From Margaritifera margaritifera (lineage: Eukaryota; Mollusca; Bivalvia; Unionida; Margaritiferidae), in assembly GCA_029931535.1 (NCBI GenBank), contig JAQPZY010001064.1:186001-250000 (forward strand): DNA of 64,000 nt, written 5' to 3'. The position numbers and the translations under genes are program-made. Below the pieces are notes generated by a model. It saw only the letters and a list, made by a program, of their open reading frames with translations, made no database searches and was not told the origin of the DNA. Position 1 is the stretch's first letter, and every line of letters begins with the position of its first letter. Below are positions 10,823-24,103 of this stretch, in pieces.

Positions 10823-11436
10823 CAGTGATCTGTACAATATGGAGTTTTATTATATGCTCATTTTTTTCCTCCATTAACTTAACTTTGTCGGAATCGTGCA
10901 GTTACTCTCCATACTGCACTGCTTCATACTGAACGACACATGTCTGAAAACAATTCTTGTTTTCGATGTTGCAATTTTAAATAATCCCCTAGCACATCTG
11001 TGATGACGTTGGAATGTTATGTCATAATGAGCATTACTGTTGGTGACACATGCTCACCTCATGAAGAGGCATCTGTTGTGAAAGATAAATTCCTCTTTTT
11101 CTCCATGTGTTGTATAGGGAGATGAAATGGGTTCATTTTCAAATGACTCCTAGATATAAAAATGAGTATATAATAAATAGGTTACTACATTTGAATGGGA
11201 AAATATGAGCTAGTTTTATCTGTGCGATACTGCACTCTTAATGTCATGCAGTATAGCTCAGAAAAACTAGTTCATGTTTTCCCATACAAATGCAGTAACC
11301 TATAGTTATTGTACTCATCTATATTGTGTTGAAAAACCTGTAATATACTTGATGCCTTTGGCATCTCATCCAATACAGGTTTTTCTGAACACAACATAGA
11401 CATGTACAATAAAACCCCATATTGTACAGATCACTG
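10823..11436. mobile_element. Foldback/MITE-like element with nested hairpins
   Basis: The ends are inverted repeats of about 40 bases (left cagtgatctgtacaatatgg, right its reverse complement with gggg for gagt), flanked by TA at 10821-10822 and 11437-11438, as expected for Tc1/mariner-type MITEs. Inside are two more foldbacks: 11163-11234 pairs with 11247-11318 (about 72-base arms), and 11322-11345 pairs with 11374-11398 around a small palindrome, gatgccTTTggcatc. No protein is encoded. It is presumably mobilised in trans by a related transposase. Confidence 0.7.
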
Positions 11437-11950
11437 TATAATAACCTCTTATTAGTAATCTAGTGCATGGCATGACTGTCAAATATATCTAAGTCATGTA
11501 GGATACAGCTTAACTCCTTAACTACTAGTGCTACTGTAGTGGCTCACTGCTCTGCATAGCTGCTGGGGTCACTACTACAGCTGATTTGGGGGCTGACTAC
11601 CAGAGCCTGGTGCTGCTGCAGCCAAATGGTAACTTTTTAGCTGATGATTTGGGGATATGGGCTAATTGTTTTAGTTATTTTCTGTATAACAGACTGATTT
11701 ATAGACTGAGACCATACATATATAAAAGCTATAACTACCATATGTCTGTTTGATTCTTGTATCGCTGACATCCACAAGATTGTATAAAATTCATGAGTAG
11801 AACACAAAACACTATTTTTAAACACTAAAATTTATGTCAGTCTTTTATACAAAGTTGTTGATCAACTATATACATGTAATTAAAAATGTTTAACTTGTCA
11901 CTATGTTCTACTACTTCTTAAGTTGCTCTTCATGGTATTTATAGAAGCAG

Positions 11951-12190
11951 TTATGCTTTATACAAAGACGGAAATTGCACTGTTTCTTTCTTCCCCTCAT
12001 CTAAAACGAAAGTTGGTCTGATACTTTCGGTAAACTTTCTGACTTTCGGAGCATGTAGCTCTCTTGTCCACACTTCGCTGTCTTCATCATCAGATTCTGT
12101 CTCAATTTCAGACAGACTTGACAAAGAAGATAGTTCAATGTCACTGCCAACACTTCTTAATTCAACATTGTCAAGTTGTTGGAAAAACCT
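11951..12190 (-). pseudogene. piggyBac-like transposase N-terminal fragment
   Basis: The minus strand is open for about 80 codons, with a Ser/Asp/Glu-rich stretch (LSSLSEIETESDDEDSEV) followed by VWTRELHAPKVRKFTESI. An acidic lead-in followed by W-x(n)-V-x2-F is typical of the N-terminus of piggyBac-family transposases and their domesticated derivatives, upstream of the catalytic domain. Only this lead segment is present, and no catalytic Asp region or TTAA-flanked ends were found nearby. It could also be an unrelated acidic exon, since a TTTTCAG acceptor-like site precedes it. The call rests on motif resemblance only. Confidence 0.4.
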
Positions 12191-12199
12191 GAAAATTTG

Positions 12200-14600
12200 G
12201 ATTCTGAATTGCTAGCGTAAGCAAAAACTATTGTTTTCACTGTCAACAACAGATGCATGTATTAACTAACATGTGGTACAAAATAAGAACAATCATTTGT
12301 TAACTCTATTTTGGTTAAATGTCCTTTTGCTTCCCATTATTGACCAATGAGACCGATTGTAACATCAACATAAAGAATGGATCAATCTGTCATTGAGGTC
12401 TAGGCAGCATAACCAGCAAGTGGATGTATCAGTCACTGTGGATAGTAGTGCATTGTTTACAAGTGGATTTATCAGTCACTGCAGAGGCAAGGCAGATGTA
12501 TGCAGTGGAGATGCACTTCGGTCGCAGTGAAACAATTAAAGGTGAATTCTCATGTAGCAGGAGAAACTTCAACTGTTGGAGCAGTATCGAGTCTTGACAT
12601 GGTGTTGACTTGATCTGTATGTTGCAAGAGCTTATTCTACGCTGTGTGCTTACAAACTTTGTAAAGTGCACAGCTAGTGTCAAGCCTGTTAATGCATCAA
12701 TGACGATGTGCATCAATGACTGGAAGACTCTGGCAGACTGTGCTTCCCTACTTTACCGCAATTGTTTTAATCAGGATGAATCTCTTACAATTGGTAGATT
12801 TCTTCCTTGGAGAACTGACTGCATGAAGACAACTTTGCTGAAGTAATACAGCAGCTATATCTTTAAAACAAAGTTTCTCAAAAGTTGTGCAAAAATTAAG
12901 ATGAGATTTACAATGCAACATACCAATGAAGGTAAAATAAACTAAGATTCTAACCTGATGATGATCATTATGATCATGATAATAATGATGCTTGTTTTAT
13001 TTTGTATTTTTATTGTTCTATTACTGTACGTTGTTGCTGTTGCTCTGTTTTAGTTTTGTGGTAGTAGGCGCAGCAGTAGTTGTTTTTGCTGTTGTTGTTG
13101 TCATTATAATTGTCAGACTCTTATAATGGTACTTATATCGTCCCTTTATTTCATCATCTCCCTTTATTTTATCATCTCCGAACTCTCAACATATAATAAT
13201 ATTTTACCAAAAGTAAAAGGAAAAGTCATGCCTATTTTCTGAATATTCTAAGTTATATTTTTTTTTTATTATAAACACTTCTTGCATTTACAAACGTTGT
13301 TTGCTATTGGATATATATATATAATATATATAAATAAACAGAAATATGCTTAAGAAAGAAGTTTTGTTAAGATTTAGGGGGAGGTGACTATTTTATATAA
13401 ATATAATAATGGCAGTATTAATCTGAATATTAATGAGATCAAAGTTTTTGACAATTTAGCCAGGCATGAATGTGGGAATATAAACTTTTAGCAACAAAAT
13501 AACTTCAAGGAATCAAGTGACCACATTCACCTCCCTTCTGTACAGTAAAGGTTCTTACCATCCAATATGGATTTTTGGCATCCAATATAACCTATGCACA
13601 TGAGTTAGATTCAGAAACTGTGCAATTTGTAATTATAACAGCCAATCACATGGTAGAAATGAAAGATTATGATTGGTTGCACTATAGTAGATGTATGGTA
13701 AATTAAATGTGCTGCTGCTACTACACAGACAAACCTGCAGCAGTATTTTCCCCAAAGAAGATTAATTCAGGCAGCATTTCTGTCATCATGCTTCCAGTGA
13801 ACTGTTTAGTTCAATAGTCATATGGCTCGACCAACTCTACAAAGTCTTATGGACAGTAGATGGGTCCTTGGAAATGACAACTTAAAACAAATATGTTTGT
13901 CAAGGACCCAGCACCACAGGTCTGACACAAATGTACTGCACAGACCATGGACTGTAGTGGCAAGAAGTACCACTGTGTATCAGCAAGCTTCCAATGTATT
14001 GAATGATTTGCATGTCCTGATAACTGTTGTCCAAAACATGATAGCCACCACTTGAATCAGAAAATGACAAATGCTATTCTGTCAGTATTAATTCGGATGA
14101 GAAATCGATCTAATTCATCTAATGCATTTATCTTTATATCGTCGAGAGCTCAATTAAAAGCAATAATTCTCAAATACAGGCTAAGGGCAATTGGCTATAA
14201 AGAATCATTCTCTCCATATAAAAATCGACCTACCTTTAAGTGATTTATACAGTACACGCATCACGTTTTGATGATTCACCACTCAATCTGGTGGACGTGG
14301 ACAGATGCGCAGGGGATTAAGTGCTCACTAATGGATTTTATTGCAGTCGTAGTGGGTTTTATGGCACCCCTCGCCGATTCTATTGTATTCACTCCTCGAG
14401 GCGACTCACTAAACAAACAGATGGGAGAAACTCCGACACCGTAAACCCGAACATGGCAGGTGTCAATTTCATACCTTTACCTGTACAGTGGTAACATTTC
14501 TTGTGTATTTATCAATAGCCTGGCTGAAGATACATACAGATGAACGTGACTAACTTTGAACAAATATGAAGTTTTATATTTCTTGGACATCTTCCCACCC
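12200..14600. other. Non-coding stretch with unrecognised open frames
   Basis: Short open frames (12429-12716 minus, 12610-12846 plus, 13822-14055 plus) have no recognisable domain. Local repeats include two copies of gtggatNtatcagtcactg at about 12420 and 12462. An inverted pair near 13860-13916 (tgggtccttgg / ccaaggaccca-like) could form a hairpin. Confidence 0.4.
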
Positions 14601-14639
14601 CTGTCCTTGACAAAGCGTACATCAGAAAAATTGCCTAGC

Positions 14640-17600
14640 TACAACGTACATCCCTGCTGATACATGTATATGTACCTGTTAGCATATACTGGTGCGGAAA
14701 TTGACATGCTGTTCTTCATCAAGCAGTAACTTCGATGTTCTTTCTCAATAAATGATATTTCATGAAAGTGTTTTGTGTACTGGTTATTAATTTTGCATAG
14801 TTTCCCTTTAATATCCATACTATTTCCAAGACCCACCTTGAAGAAATCATTGAAAGCAGTAATATATATAAAACTCGAAAAGAGATTACAAACTAACGCC
14901 GTAATATTTATATCAAACATGTACGATCATGAACACTGGCACATTATGACATGTTTGTCATAATTCTTTCCAAAGTATATTAAAATAAAAAAGAGACACG
15001 AGCTATACTACGGAAAGGTTCTTCTGTACTTTTATCCTTATACTTTGTCCTCACTTTTTTCATGAATCTACATTGTATCACCAGGCACTGGCTGAAGAGT
15101 ATCATTCTTACTTTGAAGCCAGCCGCTACGCCAGTTGCTGTAGCTTCCTGCCTCGAGTCAACAACAGTCTGTCAGGACAGTTTCTACATGTCATCAGCTA
15201 ATGTTCAATGTCGCGCTTTGATATTTCAAAATGTACAGTACATTAACTGTTGAATGAAAATGTCACAAAACCACACACCTTAAAACTAAAAAGATGTTAG
15301 TTTGTGAAAAACAAATTTGGACTGAGAAACGCATTTGATGTTAAGTTCTCATATTATAGTGTAAAACTGGTCTCTAGTGTTGTATGAAAAACTAAATGTA
15401 ATTATTTTTATTTTCCCATTTGAAGAGACCTACCATTTAACATAAATTTAGGAACAAAGAAGTGTAATGGCCTTGATGCACGTCTAAACTTCATTCTTTT
15501 TTTTTTCTAAAAATCTGAACAAGTGTAGTTGTTTCAAGTTATATCCAATCCCCTCCGTCTCTCTTTCTTTCCCAGCCTACAAATCTCCCCCAACTACGTT
15601 GTGTAATAAGCTAATAGAGCAGAAATGACTTAAATTAGGACAATTCCTAGCAGCTACTGGTCAATGTCACGCTTTGATGTTTAAAAATAAACACTGTTGA
15701 ATACAAATGTTTCTTGTTGTCACAAAATCAAATGCTTTAAAACTAAGAAGATGTAAGTTTGTGAGGAGCGAATTTAGACAGAAACGCATAGCCATTAAGT
15801 TGTGATATTATTGCATCAAACTGGTTTCTAGCGGTATATAAAGCAGACTTTATATAGTATTTTTATTTTCCCGATAAGGGACCAAGCATTTAAATGTAAC
15901 AAGCTGCAATGGTCCTGATTCACATCTGAAATTATAAATATTTTATTTTCAAAAAATTGCAACAAGTGTAATTTTGTTAAAGCTAAATCCTATCACACCC
16001 CCACCCCCAGAGGCACATAGAGTAGAAGTTAAATTACTTAAATCAGAATTCAAGCATTTCATGGGAATATTGTTATGAAAACACCAAGGGCTTCTGTTTA
16101 ATGAAGCCACTTCAGCTGGGATAACATCCTGTAATGCAAGCCCTAGTAAGACTTGAATGAAAGAGCATTAGATAAACAATTAACGCATCAACCCTGCCCC
16201 TGGGCATTACTTTTATACACATACACATATCCATATATGTATATCAACACCTCTTTGTAGGCGAAAGACTACCAGCTGTATGTGAATGCATTTTAGTGGC
16301 GAGTCTTTGAATATTTACATCTACATACATGTATTGTTCTGCATCAAGCAGTAACTTCAGTGTGTTTTCTCAATAAATGATATTTCATAAAAGAGCTTCT
16401 ACTTGTTAGTAATTTGTCATAGTTTCTCTTTAATGTCTACACAGTTGCCAAAACCTTCTTTAAAGAAATTATTGAAAGCAGGATACAAATACCTTTATCT
16501 GTAGACTTAGAAAAATGACTGATTATTTGAGAGTATGATAATTTTTAAATGCGCTGAATTCGTCTGCATGGTATTGAAGGCTGCTCTCTTTCAGTGGCTG
16601 TTCATGCCATAAACGAAGTGATTTTTATGAAAAAGATTACTTTCTTCGTCACTTTTTCGTGAATCTATCATCAAGCATCAGCCGAGGAGTGACATTTTTG
16701 CTTTGAAGTCAGCCACTACGCTTGTTAACAACAATGGCCATTCAGAAAGGTGTTGAGCTTCTATCTTATTTTTTTAGCCCCAATGTTTCAAAAGAAGCAT
16801 TAACTTCAGAATGAAAATGTTTTTGCTGTGCGTAGAAAAAAAACGAATTTTTGACTTGTAATATGGAGTGAGAAATGTAATGTGGTCAAGTTGTGATATT
16901 TTTGCGTAAAACTGGTTTCTAGTGGTGTATTAACTAAACCATATAAAAAAAATGATTCTCCCAATTAATCTTGGAAAGCAGCGCATATAATACAAGTCTA
17001 TCACAGCAACACAAAGCTGTTACATGTTTACGAAAGCTGTATTACACTACAAGCTTTCTTTTATTTTTAAATGCATCTTTTTTTGTAGTAAAATGTGTTT
17101 ATTACATGCAAACATCAGAGAGAGAGAGAGATTGTGCACCATAACTTTTGATTGATGTTACCCAAAATTTTTATCGCCAATTTTCCGGAAACATGCATTG
17201 ATAATTTGAGAGTATGCATTTTTGAAATGTGCTTCGTTCATCTTAATTCTGGACTTCGTCTACTGACAAAATTTTGAAATAAAATTTTGATTCCACTCTT
17301 TATCTTTGCAATTCATTTTGTATTTAACAATAATTTTTATAATTCATTGGGTTATTCACCTGCTATTAGTGTCCTTTGTCTTATTTTCTTATTATCTGTT
17401 GTCGAATCTGGTCATAATTAACCATGAACGAACTTAATGCTTCAGAAATTTAATAGACAAAGTCTAATGAGTGAGCATTACTGCAATAATCAAGATGAAC
17501 CTGACAATATTCGCAACCACCTTAGAATTAATATGAACGGTTTAAAATAAACAGGAAATAGTTGCGATTTACAACCTCTGAAGCCAAAACCTTTTCAACT

Positions 17601-17960
17601 CCAGGTCGGAGTAGTTAACGAAGTTGTACCAGGGATACTAGTTTAAAACTCTTAAAAATAAGAAGCCACATGTTTACAGCAATCAGTGCAATAATAGAGA
17701 TAGATTTTATAGTCTTGGCAAATTTCTTTTTCCTTTTGTTTGTTTAAAAACAGAATCTCTCCTCCCCCCCCCCCCCCCCGCATTAAAATTACTATAAATA
17801 AACTTTTTATAATTTGTGAAGCATCTAAGTAGTCTTGTGACTCTTTGCTCGGAAATGTATCTTTCATCTCTTGCAATATACGTATGTGAATGCGTTTTAG
17901 TGGGTGAGTCTTTGAATATTAAACTGCATTGCGTACAAATTACAAAGAGCATTCTGCACT
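14640..17960. repeat. Diverged interspersed/tandem repeat block
   Basis: Related modules recur in the same orientation. 14715-14880 resembles 16345-16500 (…catcaagcagtaacttc…, tctcaataaatgatatttca). 15062-15140 resembles 16663-16740. 15205-15400 resembles 15660-15850 and, in part, 16850-16930 (aaactggtttctagtggtgta). 16270-16320 resembles 17880-17925 (tatgtgaatgc…gagtctttgaatatt). The long period is about 1.6 kb with a shorter internal unit. No conserved reading frame was found across copies and no terminal repeats were recognised. Origin unknown. Confidence 0.6.
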
Positions 17961-18403
17961 GTGTACTGCACCTGAGCCTATAGGTAAGTTGCACGCAAAG
18001 TAGTTGGCGTCCACTATTACATAATTATATTGCTGCAGCTTTCAAATGGGCATTCAGACTTCATCCGTCCACTACGAGCCACAACGTGGACAATCCAAGA
18101 CGACCACTATATCCTGTCCATGATGGACACAGCATGAAAAGGATTAAGGTCAACCGTGGGAACGTGGATTTTCATATAAACGCTATGCGTGGCCTGTATA
18201 TATGGATTCAATCTGACACATCCAGGATATTTGTTTTGCTGTGTTGCCTCTCTGTGAACTTGACTTGATTACATTAAATCACACTCTATCACTAGGTACA
18301 TGTGATATTGTAATAATTGGACATATGTGCTTTTGATGACATCATTTCATTATTCTATTGTTAGTTGCTCATGACTACTCAAATCTTTTTCAATCCTATT
18401 CAG

Positions 18404-18438
18404 AATTAGAATGCATGGACCTTTCCTGCCACCAATAT
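18404..18438 (+). CDS. Candidate 35-base host-gene micro-exon
   Basis: An acceptor (CAATCCTATTCAG) and a strong donor (GTGAGT) flank 35 bases. Read from a phase-1 start it gives LECMDLSCHQY and ends in phase 0. This is exactly what is needed to connect the phase-1 donor at 4651 with the phase-0 CARD exon at 39994. The exon is too short for homology evidence, so the call depends on splice sites and phase alone. Confidence 0.35.
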
Positions 18439-20976
18439 GTGAGTATAGATTTATCACATGAACTAATCGGCATGCTTTTTCTTCATTTTCGTATAAGATA
18501 ATGTATTATTTGTGGACCACACATTGTAGTTGCCATCAAATGATATTTGTAGTTTTTCATTTAACATAATGTTTTCACAAATGCTGATGAAACACCTATG
18601 ATATGTATGATTTGTAGCAAAATTTTGATGTGCGGTCTATGAGGTGATAATATTAAGTAGTTGCTTTTAAGATGCAGGTACAAAAGATTGATCTGGCTTT
18701 AGAATGGTTTTTGCTCACTTGCAGGCATTCAAAACAGTTTCAGCGTACACTTTGTGATTATTTCCTTTGCATGAATCCTTATGTGGTTACTTACAGTATA
18801 AACAACAGCTATTTGCATAGAAATTCTTATCATAAGCACATGGTGCACATTTTGTCAAAACATACTAGTCTAGCGATTAACATTACTATGTTTAATTTTA
18901 TGAAAAAGAGGAAAAAATTTGGAGGTTTCTCCTATGAACAACAAAGACACACACACACACAGGACCTCAAACGTTGAGCTCAGTCATGAAAGAACACATG
19001 CATTATTTCATTAGTAGTATCTTTGAAGGATATGTAGCTGCCATGCATTTATGCACTTACATACATAAAAATTCCATATAGTGAGTTATGCTTTTGTCTC
19101 AAATGAGGGGGTTTAGATTCTGATGAGTTATATTTTAGCGATTTCAGATAAATAGGCATTTTTTTATTTTAGTGGGGACAACCAGCCTTATTTTCTATGT
19201 ACCCTAGCAAAAGGTGTCTTTTTAAGGAGAAGCTGAATAACTCTTCACTAAACAACATTCCCTTGAGGACAAGCGAGAATGATTACCATTCATTGAGGGA
19301 AAATGGAGAAGAATAAATTAGGGAATTGGATTATGTCATTTAATTGAAATGCTAGTCTGTTCAGTAGGAAGCAAAGATGACTCCCTGTCCTTTCTATTAT
19401 CAGTTTAATTGACTGTTGCATGTTCATGACAGCCAGTCAATGTCTATGATTTTAATATTGTACATAGCAAAGTATAGGTTTTGGTCTTTCTGACTCCTTA
19501 TTTACAGTGTCGGTGAGAGCGATGAATAAATACTACCTAATGATCCTGAATTGTTTAATTTATATATTATTAAATGAATGTACCAGTACTGAAGGAAGAA
19601 ACATTTACTTGAGATACACCAGGAGATGACTTTGCACAGACCATGCAGTCACCAAATGTATAGCATCACCATGAACAAAAAAACATTGTGTATGTGTGAT
19701 GACTAGAGGCTTTTGGTTGACAGCGTAAGGTCATTACCTCATGTTCATGTCAGTACCTTGAACTGAGAAGAAAACTCTAATCTCATCAAAAGTGTGTTTC
19801 TTTTGTTCTATGTCAAAGCATCAACAATCAATGATTTCATTTCTTTAATGTTGCCACAGTTACCAATTAAAAGAAGTATATATTTTGGCTCTTATACATA
19901 TTAACTAGTAACTCTAACCACTTATCCAATTTATCTTCTGGGTCTATCACAATTATCTTTTCAATTTTGAATGACCACTTTCTGTTGCATGTCTTCTTCC
20001 ACATAATAGTTGGACAGATGACAACAATGTGATTAGAGAAAAAAACCTTTGTATATCAGATTTAGTGCAAACAATGTTTTATCATAACTGGTCACTGCAC
20101 AAATGATCATATTATGTGGTTCTTTGAAATGCATTTGTATATGCCTAAAAAGAATTGATTTCAGTTGATTGTTTTTAATGTTAACCTGACCATCTGAGAA
20201 AACAAAATAGATGTACATTTTGTGAGTATCTACATTTCCTTTTCTGTTGATTTGAAAATGAATACCTTGTTGTATGTTGGCAAATTTTAGGCCACTACCA
20301 TGCAGGCCGTTATCTTGTGTACTTCTCAAATGAAGCTAGATGCAATGAATGTTTGTGAAACAAATTGTTAACACTTTGTTGATAATTTCTATGTGTTTTT
20401 GTTGCTTATCAAAGAAATAATTGGTCGCTTTTGTAAAATGGTGCATAAATTGAAACTCTGGAAATGAACCATGTTTAGTTGACCTTCTCTAATGCTGAGT
20501 TGTAAAACTTTTCAGGTTTGCTTTCTCCATTCTTTTTGCACTAGCTCATTCTGAGAGAATCTAGCATGTTGTTCATTAAAACTGTATTATATGCTGTGTT
20601 TATGATTCTCTCAGTATATAGTCATAGAAGAAATCAATTCTATTTCTGTACTTATCATTCGCTTATTGTGCAGTTGTTTCTGAGGTAATTGTCTTGTACT
20701 ACAAACAAATGTTTCGCAGTTCATAGTCTTAGTTACCACCTTCTGTCACTTCAGTTTTTGTTCAGTGAATCGACCGGAAGTACACACGAGAGACTGGTAA
20801 CTTGTACATCTAATTTGTCATGAATACTTTCAAGCTGTGTAAAAAATACCACATTACAGTAACATTGATATCATGAAACTAAACAATAAATTAATGTATC
20901 AGATTTGCAATTTGTTTACATTTCTTTGGAAAATAATCTTAGTTCTTTGTTTTATTTTTCATCTTAAATTTCAGTA
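18439..20976. other. Intronic DNA without recognised features
   Basis: No recognisable ORF, repeat end or RNA gene. Open frames at 18672-18977 and 20033-20329 have low-complexity or composition-driven translations. Confidence 0.4.
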
Positions 20977-21797
20977 CAGTGAAACCCTGATATAGCATGA
21001 TGATCAGGGTCCATAAAGTGCCATCGTGCCATTTACTATATATCTTCCAATATCCAGTCAAGTCAGTAAACTGAAGAAAATATTGCATATGTGTCTTCTT
21101 AGTTACATAAGAGGGTGGGCGGCAAAAAACTATGGACTTCAGTGACACAGTTACCAACTTGATGCATATTACATGAGAAATACTTAAAATAGTTATTACA
21201 TATTTAATTTTTGTTTTTTGGGCAGATAACCATTCATTGGTACGTGCATATACATTTGTAAATTGCCAACTAAAGTATAAATAGAGTATTTTTACTCACG
21301 AGCTGATCTCATTGTATTTACAGTAGTAATTCCATTGAAAATGTGCACAAAGAAGCATAATTTCTATAATTTTTTGCTAGATACATTTGAATCCATATAC
21401 TTAATTTCTTGGTAATACACTCACACTAACCTACAAAACACTGTATTTTCAGAAACGTATTTACTGGACATGTCCAATGGGTCTGGTTTCTGACTGACAA
21501 TAAAATGAATAAATCAGACATTGGGAGTTTCTAGAAAGAAACTCATTTAGGCTTGAAAAATACTTTAACTGAAATTCATACAGGAGGTCAAGGGTATTGA
21601 CCTCGTAATTTTCTTGAGATGAAAAATTAAACAAGTGTGTGTAACTGCCTGGACGAAGTTTGGGAGTAAACCATTTAATTTGCTTTATAGTACTTCCGGC
21701 ATATGGTGAAATTAATGTGAATTTCAAGAGCCATGCCATGACTGTGCTATATCCAAATTTGTGTTATAACAAAGCATGTTATAGCGTGGTTTCACTG
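20977..21797. mobile_element. pogo/Tigger-type MITE
   Basis: Inverted ends: left cagtgaaaccctgatatag, right the reverse complement of cagtgaaaccacgctataac. It is flanked by TA at 20975-20976 and 21798-21799. A CAGTGAAACC…TATAAC terminus with TA target duplication is characteristic of pogo/Tigger-like DNA transposons. The 821-base body has no transposase, so this is a non-autonomous or internally deleted copy. The open frame on the minus strand at 21461-21739 has no DDE signature. Confidence 0.75.
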
Positions 21798-22105
21798 TAT
21801 TTGATATTTCTTTGTGACCATACAGTGGTCAGTGCTTCATTGACTTAGCTTGGTGTTTTCAAAGGCAATCTGCACCAGCTAAACTGTTGATGCACTAAAC
21901 ATAAGAACAATGCATTGTCTAGGTAAATTTGAATTTTATTTACTTTTCTTTCTCATCATAAATCACAGTATTTGATACTTCTTTGTGACAATAAAGTGAT
22001 CAATGCTTCATTGACTCAGCTTCGTGTTTTCAACGGTAATCTATACTGGTTAAAACTTAGATGTGCCCAACATAATTATGATGCATTGTCTGGGTAAATT
22101 TTAGC
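21798..22105. repeat. Tandem duplication, period about 171 bp
   Basis: 21798-21930 (tttgatatttctttgtgac … atgcattgtctaggtaaatt) is repeated at 21969-22105 with moderate divergence. The first copy starts exactly at the right edge of the pogo-like MITE. Confidence 0.65.
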
Positions 22106-22739
22106 TTAGATACTGAAATATATTTCAGAGGTGTCATGCTAATTTTCACATAGCATCTTTAGTTTTATCTTGAATCGGAATGAATATAGGCAGACAAATT
22201 ATCAACATGGGCTGCGTAAGAAACTCCAACACTGAAAGAGACAAGCTAACCATCATAGCCATGTACAAGTATTAAGCACTTACTGAAAAGAACAGAGAAA
22301 AAGTCAAGCACAGTTTTATTGTAAACAAATCAAACGTTATGTAATAAATGATGATCAGTGCACTTACCAAATGGCAGAATGTTGTTTCCCTACAAAAACA
22401 GAGCAAAATCATCAAGATTTTGAAGTGTAGGATATGACAAGCACATTATACGGCAGAATTAAGTTTTTCATCTCATGCTGGGTTCAAAATCGGAGTGCAC
22501 ATTATACATTAGCATGTATTACACATACCAAAATACGGTAGTAAACCCATAAATGCCAGGTGCTTTTAGGTGCTATTTCATTCTAAAAATGTCCAACAGC
22601 CATTTCTCACAATTATGTGTATTTAATACCATTCTGGTGAGGTGTTTGCAGTATACAACAGTTGAAACTACATCTACTAAATGAACACTTATAACAATAC
22701 CATATGGTACAATAGTGAAAAGAAGTAAAGTAGTATACA

Positions 22740-23830
22740 TCCTGGCATTAGATTACTTTTTTCATCAAACTCGTTTTTGTTGTTCTCAATTTCCCTTTTT
22801 AATTCATCATCCATTTTAATTCTGAATGCAATACTTTTGATGCCCATTTCCGTGCTCACTTCAGGTTTGAGATGCCACTGTGTGTTTATTTCAGTGTTAA
22901 CTATATCAATGCTACCACTTAATGTGTCTTTTTATCTGTTTCAGTTTTGAATGCATAATAGTGGTAACTCATAGTGATTTTAAGCATTTGTTCCAAATCA
23001 TTTAAATTTTTATCTCATTAGTTTCATTCTTTTGTCTATTTTGTCAATACTGCCTTAAACAACACCAGTATTATTGACCACTTCTTGATCAGCACTCTTT
23101 CATATCTATTTTCAGTTGTTCAATATCAGCATGTAATTTTGTTGTAAAATTCAGTGAATGTAGCATTTTATCATTTTTATTTTATCACTTTTATTTTATC
23201 ACTCATATCTGTAATGAATAGATCGTTAGTTGTCTTCATTGATCTGATCGTGCTTTCATTCACATTAAGTTTGTTTTTTACGTCACTATCATTTTTGTCT
23301 CTCTTATACAATTCTTTTTTTGCAACTCTGATAACATATTAATGTTTGCTGTGATCTTGCTGTTAAGAGCAGTAATATGTGTGTTAAAATTATTCATCAG
23401 CATTGTGATCTCTTGATCAGTTTGTTTGATTTTGTTATTAAAATGTCTCTGTAACTGTTCAAGTTGAAATTGTAGGGTACCATTGTATTGCAGAGGTTTT
23501 TATATTTTGTCCATGTCACTGTCACGGTTCTCCAACTCACTTTTTATCCTCTGTTTGATTGGTTGTATATATTGTGGAAGGTTAGGCATTTCATTTGCTC
23601 TTTCTCTTGCTGATTTCAGGCTTTATATGGCAATAAATAAAGTATTGAATCTCTGTTGTCGGAGCAAGTCTGGAGTTTCTTAAATCTTTCTTTTTTTCTG
23701 TTTTCATCAATCTGTTGTTATAGTTCTGAGATTGTCCTAGCTCTTTCATTGCCATTCTGTTAAAAGTCCGGTAATTTATTGTGAACTTATTCCCTCCAAG
23801 TCTTGATGTTTTTAAAACTGTTCTCACTTG
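22740..23830 (-). pseudogene. Degenerate coiled-coil ORF remnant
   Basis: The minus strand holds several open pieces in changing frames with heptad-like composition (ANEMPNLPQYIQPIKQRIKS, NNKIKQTDQEITMLMNNFNT, KITANINMLSEL). The upstream part is 23591-23827, which is also lysine-rich. This resembles the coiled-coil ORF1/gag proteins of retroelements or a fragment of a structural protein, but no diagnostic domain is visible. Stops and shifts show it is not functional. Identity remains open. Confidence 0.3.
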
Positions 23831-24103
23831 TATACAGTATATCTTACTCCTGCCTCCCTAGCCTGTTTAATGGTAAAATAGACAATTTACAGTTAGGGAT
23901 GGAGCTGGTATGTTGTCAAATTATCAAAAGATATAATGTAGTGCAGTTTAACAAGTGGGGAGGCCTAGTGGCCGGTTTCATGTAAACCACATATCTAATA
24001 TAATCTTTAGTTATTAAATTCTATTGTCTTTAAAACAGACTCATATGTATTGTTACATGGTTTCAGAAGTTTAAAAACTTAACACTATAGTGAATGATAA
24101 AAA

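Noticed and set aside
13822..14055. 77-codon open frame starting MARPTLQSLMDSRW
   Set aside because: No domain, no splice context and no similarity to neighbours. Length is within chance expectation.
18086..18268. Open frame MDNPRRPLYPVHDGHS… as a possible exon
   Set aside because: No acceptor or donor in a compatible phase with the CARD gene chain, and no recognisable domain.
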